Source: Populus alba
Lineage: Eukaryota > Streptophyta > Magnoliopsida > Malpighiales > Salicaceae
Reading direction: 5' to 3'
NCBI RefSeq assembly: GCF_005239225.2
Contig: NC_133288.1
Coordinates: 7,087,035 to 7,151,034, forward strand
DNA length: 64,000 nt
Part shown: piece after piece, positions 49,300-60,854 of the stretch
Position numbering within the stretch: the first letter of the stretch is position 1
Layout: each line of letters begins with the position of its first letter
Notes under the pieces: model-generated
Database searches by the model: none
Told to the model about the DNA's origin: nothing
Seen by the model: only the letters and a program-made list of their open reading frames with translations
Translations under genes and position numbers: made by a program

Positions 49300-51923
49300 A
49301 TGGCGTCGTTTTTACTCCGTCGCGCTTCCTGTAGTGCCACCAGGATCCTCTCCTCTTCACTCTCTCTGCCTACCGCCGCAATAATCCCCAAATCAAACCC
49401 TAGCCCTAATTTTATCTATCACCACTATTTACTTCACCATTTCACTCAGTTTTCTCGACAAAATAAAATTCCTAGCCCTTATTTAACCTTCATTAAGGAA
49501 ATCTCTAATATTCCAATCACAAAAGAAGAGAAAGAACAGAAGCGAAACAATGGAGAGTTGCCAAAAAGAGGAGAGAAGTCTTGGATTGATGTCTATTTGC
49601 CTAGACAAGTCAGGCCTTATGCACATTTAGCTAGGCTTGATAAGCCCATTGGGACCTGGCTTCTTGCTTGGCCTTGTATGTGGTAAGGATTTGTGTTTTT
49701 ATTTTGTTAATTGTTCTGGGTTTTGTTTGGTTGCTGAGAAAAGAAAATGAAGGAATTTGAGAAATTTTGCGAAAGTAATAGGATCTTTGTAACATTTTTA
49801 ATTTGTTATGTAGGTCAATCTCATTGGCAGCAGAACCTGGAAGTGTGCCTAACTTTAAGATGATGGCGTTATTTGGTTGTGGGGCTTTGCTTTTAAGAGG
49901 AGCTGGGTGTACTATAAATGATTTGCTAGATAGAGATATTGATACGAAGGTAAGGTTTTCATGAAACTGCGTACTGTATTGTTAAACGAGAAACTGATGT
50001 TTTGGTTAGCTGTAATTGCTCGTCTTGTTAGTGCATGCAATAAAGTTTGTGAATTTTGGTTTCCATAATTAGGCAAGAAAATCTCCAAAAAATTAGACTA
50101 ACAGCTTCACCTTTTGAAAAATGTAACTATTTTTGTTGGAATTTTTGTGTGTAGGTCGAAAGGACAAAGCTAAGGCCAGTTGCCAGTGGTCTTTTGACGC
50201 CATTTCAAGGGCTTTGTTTTCTTGGTTTTCAATTGTTTTTGGGTCTCGGGATTCTTCTTCAACTGAATAATTATAGGTTAGTGCTGCTTCAATCACGCTT
50301 AGAAGTTGCATTTAGTTTGCAAGCTATTCAAATTCAATGCTGTCACCTTGCATTGAGCATGCATAATTATTTGGGTTAACTGTTACTTTATTTTTTTCTA
50401 ACAGCCGTATTTTGGGAGCTTCATCCTTGTTGCTAGTCTTCTCATATCCCCTTATGAAGAGATTTACATTTTGGGTAAAGATTTTTATCTATTTGCTTTC
50501 TGTATTCTCATGTGCGCGCAAGTTTTTTTTGCTTTTTGACATTTGATGCAAAGTTCAAGAAAATCTGGTGATAACCCTGTTAAATGCAATTTTTTGGTTG
50601 CAGCCTCAAGCATATCTTGGTTTAACATTTAATTGGGGAGCTTTACTGGGTTGGTCTGCAGTTAAGGGGAGTCTGGATCCAGCTATTGTGGTACCACTAT
50701 ATGCTAGTGGAGTATTTTGGACCCTGGTGTATGATACAATATATGCTCATCAGGTATAGCATCATAGCTTAAGGTGATTTTCATTAGCCCTTTATTTTCC
50801 AGCTATATCATGCAAGTAAATTTGACTCATAAAAACCATGTAATATATGGTTCCTGAACTGTAAATAATAAGACTCCATTAACCCTCTCACGCTTTTTCC
50901 TTGTGTGAAGTGAAACCTCTTCAGTTTCTGCCCATGCTTCTTGGTGTTCCTAGAGTTAATAGTACATTCTTTTGTGCAAAAAGCTTTCAGCAATAGGCCA
51001 CTGCAGTAATTAAAACTGTTGTACTTTTGGAGCTTTGAATGCTCTCTCTCTCTCTCATTTTTATTTTTTATTAACTTGATGGCTTATTTTGAATAAATGC
51101 TGTTTTTGATTTACAAGGTTTATCAGTTTTCTATTTCAGCCTATATTGTCCTTCTTCACAGATTATTCTGTTTTAAACAACTTGCAGTTTATCCACTATT
51201 TTTTTGTTTCAAATAATTCATATTTTTCCACTTAAATTTTTTATATAAACATGGTCCTTTCTTTCTTTTTGCAGTGTTCTGCTGTCCATGTCTTTTTGAG
51301 GTTGTGTACTAAATTTGTTTGATTCATAGTTTGCAGAGTGTTGTATTTTTGTGCTCTTCTAAAATCAACCTTGATATTTATTAAGGATAAGGAAGATGAT
51401 CTTAAAGTGGGTGTTAAATCGACGGCCTTGAGATTTGGGGATTCAACAAAGGAGTGGATCACTGGGTTTGGAACTGCATGCATTAGTAGTCTTGCCCTCT
51501 GTGGATTCAATGCTGATATTGGTATTTGCTTTTTATGCTTCTAATGTACATGTTCCGTTTACTGTAGTTTTGCCCTTGGTAATCTGCATTTTCTTCTCCT
51601 TTTCCTTACAAAACATGAGCAGGGTGGAAATTTTATGCATTTCTGGCAGCTGCTTCGGGTCATTTAGCTTGGCAAATATGGATGGCTGACCTATCATGCC
51701 GGGCTGATTGCAATAGAAAGTATGTCTATAGCTCATAAGAGTTTCATGATTTCACAAAGCATTATTTGTGCTTCAAATTATTCGTTTAACCACTTTCAAG
51801 CTTGTAATATGATCAACTCACCACTTCCTATTGCATTTGTTTTCTTGCTGCAGATTTGTGTCAAACAAATGGTTTGGTGCCATTGTTTTTAGTGGCATTT
51901 TGTTTGGTAGACTTTGGTCATAG
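49300..51923 (+). CDS. PPT1: 4-hydroxybenzoate polyprenyltransferase, mitochondrial (COQ2/PPT1)
   Basis: Eight exons: 49300-49682, 49814-49949, 50155-50276, 50405-50474, 50604-50753, 51386-51521, 51623-51719 and 51854-51923, giving 387 aa. UbiA-family integral membrane enzyme that attaches the polyprenyl tail to 4-hydroxybenzoate in ubiquinone synthesis on the mitochondrial inner membrane. Two Asp-rich motifs bind Mg-diphosphate: [19 protein letters not shown] (about residues 165-185) and [13 protein letters not shown] further on. Hydrophobic segments such as [14 protein letters not shown] and LLLVFSYPL fit the multi-helix UbiA fold. The N-terminus [20 protein letters not shown] is a good mitochondrial presequence. 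I chose the ATG at 49300 because the longer upstream frame starts without ATG. Arabidopsis PPT1 is about 407 aa (from memory). Confidence 0.95.
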
Positions 51924-54859
51924 AGGTATTGTCACTTTTCAGTAAAGCTGACAACATAATGTGGTTCTGAATTTGACCCTCTTAGGGTGTTCTTGCTTGA
52001 CATCATCTTGATGATAAGGCAAACTCATAAAAGATATGCCTTTTGTGGTAATTAAATCTCTCTCTCTCTATCTCTCTCCATGCTAGTCGAATACATTATT
52101 TTGAATATTCAAATTAGAGCACTATGTTGAAGCCAAAAAAACTACCATGCCACAGTAATCCTTTTGATCAATAGAGATTCTTTTCTCAGTACAGTATAGG
52201 GAAGCAACTAATAATCGATAGCTGTGCTGCTCATATTAGCTATAATGTTCTTAGTAGAAGATCACCATCTTTATTTCACTTCCCTTTTGTTTTATTATTT
52301 TTCTTTTGGCCATCGTTTTAGGTTGCTTGCAGGTTTATTAGTTTCCTCCACAATGTTTTGAATCTTGATGCCTCATGCGATCTCACGCTGCTGAACTGCA
52401 GGACAGCTTTTGTTGCTGACATCTAGGAACTGAGCAATATGTCAGCGCTAGAAGTCAGAGGGGTGGGTTTAGATCCATTTTGTTCATTTGGTTTATAAAA
52501 ACCATTAGGTAGGCATTCTTTGTTTTTAATTCAATTTCACTATTTGAGATTCAGTATTATAGTTAGAACGAGACAAATACATACAGCATTCTCTTTGGCC
52601 AGAAATGTTGTTGTAAGCATCTCAACTTATTTTTGTTCGAATATGTTGATATTGAAGAGAAAAGCCTTAAGAGTTATTATTATGCATCGGGCTTCTGGTT
52701 CGGTCTTTTCCAACATGATGCTATTTCATATTTTTCTCCCAAGAGAAGAGTTTTCTTGTTCTCGATTCTGCTTTTTCGCTTCTAAACTAGGACAAGCTGA
52801 CTTTTGTTGATTGCAAATGTGATTCAAGGTTGAAGACTAAATGCAATTAATGAGTCGTCATTTATTATCAAGCATCAAATATGGTTGCTTGAAAAGCATT
52901 TATCTGATTGCTAGTAGTTGGCTTTGTTGTCGGCACTGCCTCTGGAGAAGTCTCTGACATCAAATTGCTACAACCTTGTTCATGGATTATAACTCAAGCA
53001 AATCTTCATGTAATCTCATGGAAGCAGACAGGTACTTGTATACTTGTTACCCTCTCATTTGGTCAATATTGTCGGAGCATAATACTACTGAAGACAGTGG
53101 CAAAGATTACAAAGGAACTTAGGTACCAGTTGTAGATAGCTGAAGATGGACATGCGCTTCAGCCTCTACAACATGTATTATTGAATGTTCGATGATGCAA
53201 ATTTTCATTTTGAAACTTTTCAGTATGGGAAGTTTATCTCTTGAAATTTTACATATATATATGTGTGTGTGTATCTTGAAATTTTACACACACACACTAG
53301 CTTATCTAATTTAAGTTAAGAAGAACTTAACAGACACACAAGGTGATTTACAAGAAACTAGCTATCGCATAATTTTTTTTCAACAACAACAAAAAAAAAT
53401 ATAAAGGCTTTTTCTAATAATAAATCTAAAAGAGAATTAAGTGTGCTAGTAAATGTAAAAAAAAAAAGGTTATCAATGATAACTAAAACTGAAATGAAAA
53501 AAGTTGATATACAAATTTAGATAAATATATTTGATATGGTAATATGAGTTATTTATTTAGTTGTATTTAATAATTTTGTTTATTAAAATTAATTTTTTAT
53601 TTAATCAAATGATAATAAATATAAATGCACACAAAAACTATTAAATAGAATAAAAAAAATATTATGCAAAATTGCATATATTATATAAAAATTAAGTAAA
53701 AATTAAATGATATTTAATCAAAGATTAAATTGAAAAATTAAGAAATAGATGTTGATGTAGATATTTGATCTTTAAACTCAGATCATAAACTTGATTATAT
53801 ATAATAATTTTATTTTTCGAACCCATGCTTTATTTAATAAAATGATAATTAAAAAAAATTAAATAGGGCAAAAAAAAAACCTCCTAATACAAAAAAAAAA
53901 ATGTTAAGAATTTATTCATAAATTAAGTAAAATTAAATCATATTTTTATATATAAAAAAAAGCATCATAAATTTTTTTTAAAATTAAAAAAAAATAAACA
54001 ATAAAAAATTTCATATTAAATAATAAAATTAAAAATTAAAAAAACATCAGCAAGTGGGCCTATCAATCTAGGACCACGTGACTAGGTTGATTTTTTTTTA
54101 AAAAAAAAGAATGAATAATTTTTTTTTTTTGATAAAAAAAACGTGTGATGTGTCACATGCCATCATAGAAAATGGATTGCTTGTTCTATTTCTAAGCAAA
54201 TGGATTTAAAAATTCAGGCGATGATTTTTATGGAAAAAAAAACTTAGTTTTTAACTTTTTTTTAATTTAAAATATTTAGAAAACACTTTATATATCTTAA
54301 CAATGACAAACCTATAAATGACTTCAAATAACCCAAGTAACAGCCATAGGTCTAGAATTAAAAAACAAAACCTTATCGAACTCATATCTATCATGCAATA
54401 TAAATGATAAAAAAACATTTAAATGAGATTATTCTTGTAAAAAAGAAATCTATTAACACTAATATTGATATTTTTCATAGCTATAATTGGTGTTAATTGA
54501 GGGTTTTTATTTTTTATTTTTATCAAATACTGAAATTCAATGATTTTTATTTTCCTCTCAAATTAAAAACTAAAAAAGAAAGTTACGAACAAATACTTTA
54601 TACTTCGATACAATTAACATTTCATTAAATACATTCTCTTGACCACCTGGACCAAGTATTTTACCATGATAATACGAAGCTACCTGCTTCTGTCTTCCCA
54701 GAGATTTTCTTCATCTTGAGAGCACGCATTATCACCTCGTGCAGTTCAATGTAAAAAGACTGTAACACGCTGCTGTCCACTTTTCTCAATATGCATTCTG
54801 ATTTCTAGCCATCTGGGGATTGCATGTGAAGGGAGAACCGTGTGGGCCCAACTTCATTT
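51924..54859. other. Intergenic DNA downstream of PPT1
   Basis: 51924-52500 is probably 3' UTR and flank, with a CT microsatellite near 52062. A GT/CA hairpin lies at 53262-53296: arms of 12 bp, TGTGTGTGTGTA and TACACACACACA. It is flanked by a duplicated ATCTTGAAATTTTACA phrase. From 53.4 to 54.6 kb it is A/T low-complexity DNA. No convincing gene. Confidence 0.55.
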
Positions 54860-55070
54860 AGGTAGCGTTTGGAAATGTGGTTGAAACTGCGTTTTCTAAA
54901 AAAATCAATTTTTTTTTTTAAAATTTAATACGATTTGTATTTTTTGAATTGTTTTGATGTATTAATGGTAAAAATAATTTTTAAAAAATAAAAAAAATCA
55001 TTAGCATGTATTTCGACACGAAAAGTTATTTAAAAAATAACTGCTACCACATTATCAAACACGCTCACAA
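54860..55070. mobile_element. Small TIR (MITE-like) element copy, best preserved
   Basis: Ends are imperfect inverted repeats: GCGTTTGGAAATGTGGTTG on the left and the complement of GCGTGTTTGATAATGTGGTAG on the right. The core is A/T-rich with TTGTTTTGATGTATTAATGG. Length about 210 bp, no coding capacity. Confidence 0.7.
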
Positions 55071-55389
55071 TTGTCGGTGGCTATACACAAGCTTTTAATG
55101 CGGTGTTAGAATGGTCTCAATGACCTACTATTTTTGGGTGATGTGCCCAATAAATCTCTAGTTTGGTATGATATCATTTTTTTTTTTTTCCCCTTTCATC
55201 TTGACTTTCTCTCTTTCCTCTCTATATTTTCAAACCAACTTTTTAATTTATTTTATTTAGATTTGATTTTTAATTTTTTAATTATTATTTATTTTATTTA
55301 AAATAATTTATCAAATTTAATTTTTTTAATTTTATCATTTTTTAATTTTTTGATAAGTTATATATATATATATAGCAAATAAGTAGGAT

Positions 55390-55690
55390 TTTCTTTTTCT
55401 TGCCGGTTAGTTTTGGCAGTGGAGGAGACAGGGGGCCGGCAAGGGCCCTGCCCTGCAAGAAAACTTTTTCTTTTTTTTTCCAGCCTCCCTTGATAATTTA
55501 TAGTTTTGGTCCTAAAACTAGTAAAATCTCAACGTTTCTTCAAGTTCCTTCTCCTACATTTTGATGTGTTAGTTGAAGTCTTGATAAGGTCCATTAATTA
55601 TTACTATTTCAAGCATCTAATATCTGATTGCTAGCTTTCAGGTGTTTGCCTGTGATCAGGGACGGAGCAAGAATAAAAAATTAGGGGGCA
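55390..55690. repeat. GC-patch repeat relic
   Basis: 55420-55460 has GGCAGTGGAGGAGACAGGGG then GCCGGCAAGGGCCCTGCCCT, and near 55657 there is CAGGGACGGAGC before AGGGGGC. These resemble ends of widespread plant hAT-like non-autonomous elements (CAGGGRCGGAGC type). The element is degenerate and its ends were not defined. Confidence 0.4.
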
Positions 55691-56291
55691 AATTAAAAAC
55701 CTTCAATTCTTTTATTAAAATTATAAATATTTATAAAAAAAAAGTTGGAAAAAACATTTTCTTGCAGAGACCAGGCCTTTGCCACCTCCCTACCTTCACC
55801 ACTGCCTGTGAAGGAGTTTCTGACAGCAATATTCAACCCCCTCGTCAACATGAAAGGTTTTTGGTCTGAGAAAATTGTGTTAAGCGACAAGCCACAACCA
55901 CCATAATTTATTGCATGCATTGAAAATGGTTGAATAATTGACAAGTGATATTATAGCATGGCATGTTTAAATTTAAGATTACTTGACGCATGGCCCATTG
56001 ATGAAAGAATTTGAATTTATAGTTCATAGGTTTGGTATATTGGTCATTTACTACATTCTTTGAACAATTTTATTACAATTATAGTTATAATAAAAATATT
56101 TAAAAATAAAAAAATATAATTTTTTTCAAAAAAAAAAATCTCCCAAAACAATAGATACTCCTTCACGAACTCAAACACAAGTTTGAGCTCATCCCTTTCT
56201 TCATCTTTTGGCGTAGTTGGTGCATATCATTGGACTATTTCAAGAAGTTAACTTGTAGAAATTTAGAGAAATATAATCATAATCATACTGA

Positions 56292-57058
56292 TGGTAGAGT
56301 TATAAGTATATATGGAATAGAATCAATTCCTAACACGGCAGCTACTAGATTTGATTATATCCTTGGTTATAAAAGAAATAAATAATAATTACATGATCAT
56401 CTAAATTAGATAATAGACATAACATATATAAGGTAATATAATTACTACATGATCTTGAATATTGTACTGTATTTACTCCATTAATCTTTAGTATCTGCAC
56501 CATTAATTTTCAATATCTGCATGCATTTACAATTTATACTGTAATTTTCAGGACTCCCTCTCAAGTCGGATCTAGTGGATTAACTGATCTAAGTTTGCTA
56601 AGCAAACGATGAAAGTGGCTAGATGATATGATTTTTTTTAACACATCAACAAGTTAGTTATGAGTGCACGCATAGGATGTTTGAATAAGTTTAGCATGAA
56701 CAAATTGGCGATTATAATGGCAATCTACTTCGAGATATTTTGTGTGTTCATAAAACACTGGATTAATGGCAATATGCATGACAAAGATACAAGTATATAT
56801 GGAATAAAATCAGTTTCTAACATGGCAGCTACTAGATTTGATTCTGTCCTTAATTATGAAGAAAATAAATAATAATTACATAATAATCTAAACTAGGTAA
56901 TGGACATAACATACATAAGGTAATATAATTACTACAGGATCTTGTATATTACCTCTTGATATTGCAGTATCTGCTTCAGTATCTGTAGTATCTCTGCACC
57001 ATTAATCTTCAGTATATGCAATATCGGTAAGAATCTATCACTTATACTATAACTTTCA
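56292..57058 (-). mobile_element. Internally deleted Ty1/copia LTR element
   Basis: Two related sequences, 56292-56550 (3' LTR) and about 56789-57058 (5' LTR), flank a 240-bp remnant. Read on the minus strand the remnant encodes the end of copia RNase H: AINPVFYEHTKYLEVDCHY, then LIQTSYACTHN (stop), HFHRLLSKL. A purine tract GAGGGAG then precedes the LTR, which opens TG. Nearly all of gag-pol is missing. No primer-binding site is seen next to the 5' LTR, and no matching 5-bp target duplication was found. Confidence 0.8.
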
Positions 57059-57714
57059 AGATTAACTCCATCTTCTTCTATCATGGAGGCGGAATTGAAG
57101 CCTCCAAAGATGTCGTATCGAGCATAGTGGTCCTTGTTAATTTACATTTAATATTGAAGTTCTCTATTCTTCCGGAGGTATGATCGAGTAAGCCTCCAAA
57201 CGTTGTTGCTTGGCTCCCTAACCACAAGTTCCTGCTATATCATTATTTGACTGGGCATTAGACAAATCATCTAAATTTAGTAGAGCACAACTGTAACAAT
57301 CCAAACTTAGGGAGACAATCCATTTATCTCTTTGAGAGAGAGTGGTCTTAAGTAGATTCCAGCCAGTCAACAATTTAGATTCCTCCATACTATATATAGC
57401 ATCTCAGCTTACGTAATGAATTGAAGAACAGCTGTTTTGAATAATCACCACTTAGAAAAATTATTGAATCTTAACCCTTCAATAAGGCCATGCATGTTTA
57501 GCACCAATTTGTGTACAGCGACTGAGGCAGGACAACTGCGCGCGTGAGGGTCTATACCATTCCTGTTCTTAACAACGAGGGACTCGTAGGATCCATATTG
57601 CACTTAAAACTCTCTGGACCTCAGGAAAGTTTCGACTTAAAATAGCTGTGTTTACTATTTCCGTTTCATGTGCAACAACTTCAAGCTTCCGGGATCTCTT
57701 GGGATTCTTTTGCT
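57059..57714. other. Upstream region of the YSL gene
   Basis: Unique-looking sequence between the copia remnant and the predicted YSL core promoter. It contains no open frame of note; GCGCGCGTGAGGG lies near 57539. Any metal-responsive element would be here, but I recognise none. Confidence 0.45.
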
Positions 57715-57723
57715 TATAAATAT
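57715..57723 (+). promoter_or_regulatory. YSL TATA box candidate
   Basis: TATAAATAT, about 170 bases before the YSL start codon. A start site near 57745 would give a leader of about 140 nt holding the uORF and hairpin listed separately. Confidence 0.55.
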
Positions 57724-57754
57724 CTCGATCAGGCCTAAAAACTCCAACACTTGT

Positions 57755-57811
57755 ATGAGAGATAAGAAGGGAGAAAAAAGTGAGAAGAGGAGAGAGGGGG
57801 GGATAACATAA
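57755..57811 (+). CDS. Upstream ORF in the YSL leader, 18 aa
   Basis: ATG at 57755 and TAA at 57809-57811 give an 18-residue, strongly basic/acidic peptide (MRDKKGEKSEKRREGGIT). The stop is three bases before a perfect hairpin and 74 bases before the main ATG. It is an uORF only if transcription starts upstream of 57755, as the TATA position predicts. Peptide function unknown. Confidence 0.45.
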   Translation: MRDKKGEKSEKRREGGIT

Positions 57812-57814
57812 TTT

Positions 57815-57867
57815 ATATCTCTATACAAAGAGAGAACACAAGGAGTTTGCACTTTGTATAGAGATAT
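57815..57867 (+). promoter_or_regulatory. Perfect 16-bp hairpin in the YSL leader
   Basis: Left arm ATATCTCTATACAAAG (57815-57830) and right arm CTTTGTATAGAGATAT (57852-57867) are exact reverse complements around a 21-nt loop. The right arm ends 18 bases before the start codon. If transcribed it would hinder scanning ribosomes or bind a regulator. Structure is seen; role is inferred. Confidence 0.7.
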
Positions 57868-57885
57868 TATCCTTGGAAGGAAACG

Positions 57886-60854
57886 ATGGAGAGAAGAAGG
57901 AGCGGTGGAGATCATGGAGAGAATTACACAAACCCTTTTGATGGAGAAGACCAGGTCTCTTCCGCTGATGATCAGAAAGAGGAGGTTATGGTTGAAGAGG
58001 GATTCAAGGACACAGAAGTTCCTCCATGGACAAAGCAAATTACCTTGAGGGCCATGTTAACAAGCCTGGTTTTGAGTATTGTATTCAACTTCATTGTTTG
58101 CAAGCTTAATCTCACAACTGGTGTGATCCCTTCACTTAATGTTGCGGCCGGCTTGTTGGGTTTTGCCATCCTTAAATTCTGGACTTCATTGCTTGGAAAA
58201 GCTGGATTCTTGAAGCAGCCTTTCACTAGACAAGAAAATACCGTGGTGCAAACATGCGTGGTTGCCTCTTCTGGGATTGCATTCAGCAGTATGTTTCTAC
58301 GGGCCCTTTTGTTATTTATTTGTTTCTTGCTGTGCTTTTTTTTTTTTTCCCATCATCTTTCATCGTAGATCACAGTAGATTCAACACTTTTGACCAAATA
58401 TCACTTCCTCGTTCACTAACAGCACGTTTGAAACCAAATCTTTGATATAAATAGACAAATAAAATCAAGTCTTGGAGTTCCAAACACCTGTAAATCAATG
58501 GCGATTTCAGATTGTGATGATAAACATTAAATGCTGCATGATTGTTTGTGGACAATGAATGTAAATGTTGGATCTTTTAGTTGTTCCTTATTGATTTAGA
58601 TCTTGTTGGGATTTTTGTGGACCAAAACTTGAAAAAAATCTCATTCCATTTAAATCTTTAATTGCTGATTTCTTGTTGATATTAGGATTATGAAAAGCGG
58701 TGTCTACTAATAAAAAAGAATCCTAGAGAATGATTTTCATAAAATCCCATTGTATTCTATCTTGTTCTTTCAGTTCTAATTTTGTGGCATAATAACTGTT
58801 AGGCGGGACTGCAAGTTACTTGCTTGGTATGACACCAAGGATAGCTAATCAATCAGAAGGAGGGAATACACCTGCAAACATGAAAGAACTCCATCTTGGT
58901 TGGATGATTGGATTTCTGTTTGCTGTGAGCTTTGTTGGCCTGTTCTCTATTGTGCCTCTGAGGAAGGTAACGATTAAATACAGTAAATTATGGTTTGTTT
59001 TTAATTAGTATTTATTTTCTTCTTATTACTTATCTGATATTCTTAAATTAATCTTGCAGCTGATGATCTTGAAGTACAAGCTAACATATCCTAGTGGAAC
59101 AGCCACGGCATACCTTATCAACAGCTTTCACACTCCTAAAGGAGCCAAGCTAGCAAAGTAAGCATTATTGAGTGGTGAGATGGGGAAGGTGCGGTTGTGA
59201 ATTCTATGGTATTATGTCGGTGATTGCTAACATTTTCTGATGCATGTACAGGAAGCAAGTTTCTGTCCTGTTCAAATATTTCGCCGGCAGCTTTTTGTGG
59301 GCCGGTTTCCAGTGGTTTTGGACTGCTGCAGATGGATGTGGATTCGCTAGCTTCCCCACTTTTGGACCCCAAGCCTTCGCTCGCAGGTAGGTCTTTCAGG
59401 GTCACTGGTGATGTCTTCATGATCCTCTATACTGACAAATTAAAATTGCGGAACAGGTTCTACTTTGATTTCTCAGCAACATATGTTGGCGTTGGAATGA
59501 TCTGTCCTTACATGGTGAACATTTCCTTGCTTCTTGGAGCCATCCTATCATGGGGAATCCTGTGGCCAATTATTGAGACTAAGAAAGGTGACTGGTATAG
59601 CGCTGACGAAAAACCGTCAAGTCTCCATGGAATCCAGGGATACAGGGTATTCTTCCTTGATTCAAGCTGTTATTCTGCTATGGTCATTTTCTAGTTGGGT
59701 TATGGAGTTTCAGAAATTTTCAATCCTGTCATCCGTTTTTTCAGGTTTTTATGGCTATTGCCACAATGTTGGGCGACGGTCTTTTCCATGTCATCTTCAT
59801 GCTTTCCAAAACCACAATTAGTCTAATAATTAATATCAAGAAGAAAGACTCTGAGGTTTCTGGTTTTGGTGATGATGAGAGCTCGAAGCTTGCGAAGTAT
59901 GACGAAAAGCGTAGAACCGAATTCTTTTTAAAAGACCAGATCCCAAATTGGGTAGCTGGTGGTGGCTACATCCTTCTAGCAATCGTCTCTATCATTGCAG
60001 TGCCACATATCTTTCCTCAATTGAAATGGTACCAAGTTCTGGTTGCTTATGTGATTGCCCCAGTTTTAGCCTTCTGCAATGCCTACGGATGCGGTCTTAC
60101 AGATTGGTCTCTTGCCTCCAACTATGGCAAATTTGCCATCATCATCTTTAGTGCCTGGGTTGGCCTCCCGGACGGCGGTATCATTGCTGGTCTTGCTTCT
60201 TGTGGTGTGATGATGAGCATTGTCTCAACAGCATCTGATCTTATGCAAGACTTCAAGACAGGATACCTCACCCTCTCGTCTCCTCGCTCTATGTTCTTCA
60301 GTCAAGTCATAGGCACCGCCATGGGTTGTGTTTTGACCCCGTTAGTCTTCTGGGTCTTCTATCAGGCGTACCCTGTCGGCGAGGAAGGTAGCGCCTACCC
60401 TGCACCTTACGGTGGAGTCTATCGTGGGATAGCCATGCTTGGTACTGAAGGTGTTTCTACCCTCCCCAAGAATTGCTTTAAACTCTCCATCATATTCTTC
60501 ATCGCCGCCATGGTTATTAACCTTGTGACCGAGTTGTTAAGGAAATACGAAACCAAGTACAGAATCTACAGGTTCATTCCTAGCCCAATGTGCCTGGCAA
60601 TTCCGTTCTATCTTGGTGGCTACTTTGCCATTGACATGTGTGTTGGGAGTTTGATTCTCTTCATCTTGGAGTTGAGTAACAAGCAAAAAGCCAGTGACTT
60701 TGGCCCTGCTGTCGCATCTGGCCTCATCTGTGGCGAGTCATTGTGGGGTATCCCTGCCGCCATTCTTGCTCTTTCCGGTGTGAATCCTCCAATGTGCATC
60801 AAGTTCCTAACAGCTGCTGTTAATGACAAGGTTGAGGGCTTCTTGAGTGGTTAA
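57886..60854 (+). CDS. Yellow Stripe-Like metal-nicotianamine transporter (YSL7-like)
   Basis: Six exons: 57886-58288, 58803-58966, 59060-59157, 59252-59386, 59457-59646 and 59745-60854, giving 699 aa. Oligopeptide-transporter (OPT) family: proton-coupled uptake of metal-nicotianamine or similar small chelates at a membrane. The protein has an acidic hydrophilic N-terminus, then many membrane helices. Recognisable segments are [88 protein letters not shown], the long loop [17 protein letters not shown] and the end [10 protein letters not shown]. The large last exon carries the second half, the usual YSL gene layout. It looks closest to YSL7 (about 690 aa, from memory), but I cannot separate it firmly from YSL5 or YSL8. 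Its substrate is not fixed by sequence. Confidence 0.93.

Noticed and set aside
52908..53135. Open frame downstream of PPT1 (75 residues)
   Set aside because: No recognisable family, no splice context or promoter; most likely flank or 3' UTR sequence open by chance.
57854..58048. Open frame overlapping the YSL start in another frame
   Set aside because: It starts at a non-ATG codon and has no family resemblance; the frame from 57886 matches YSL throughout.
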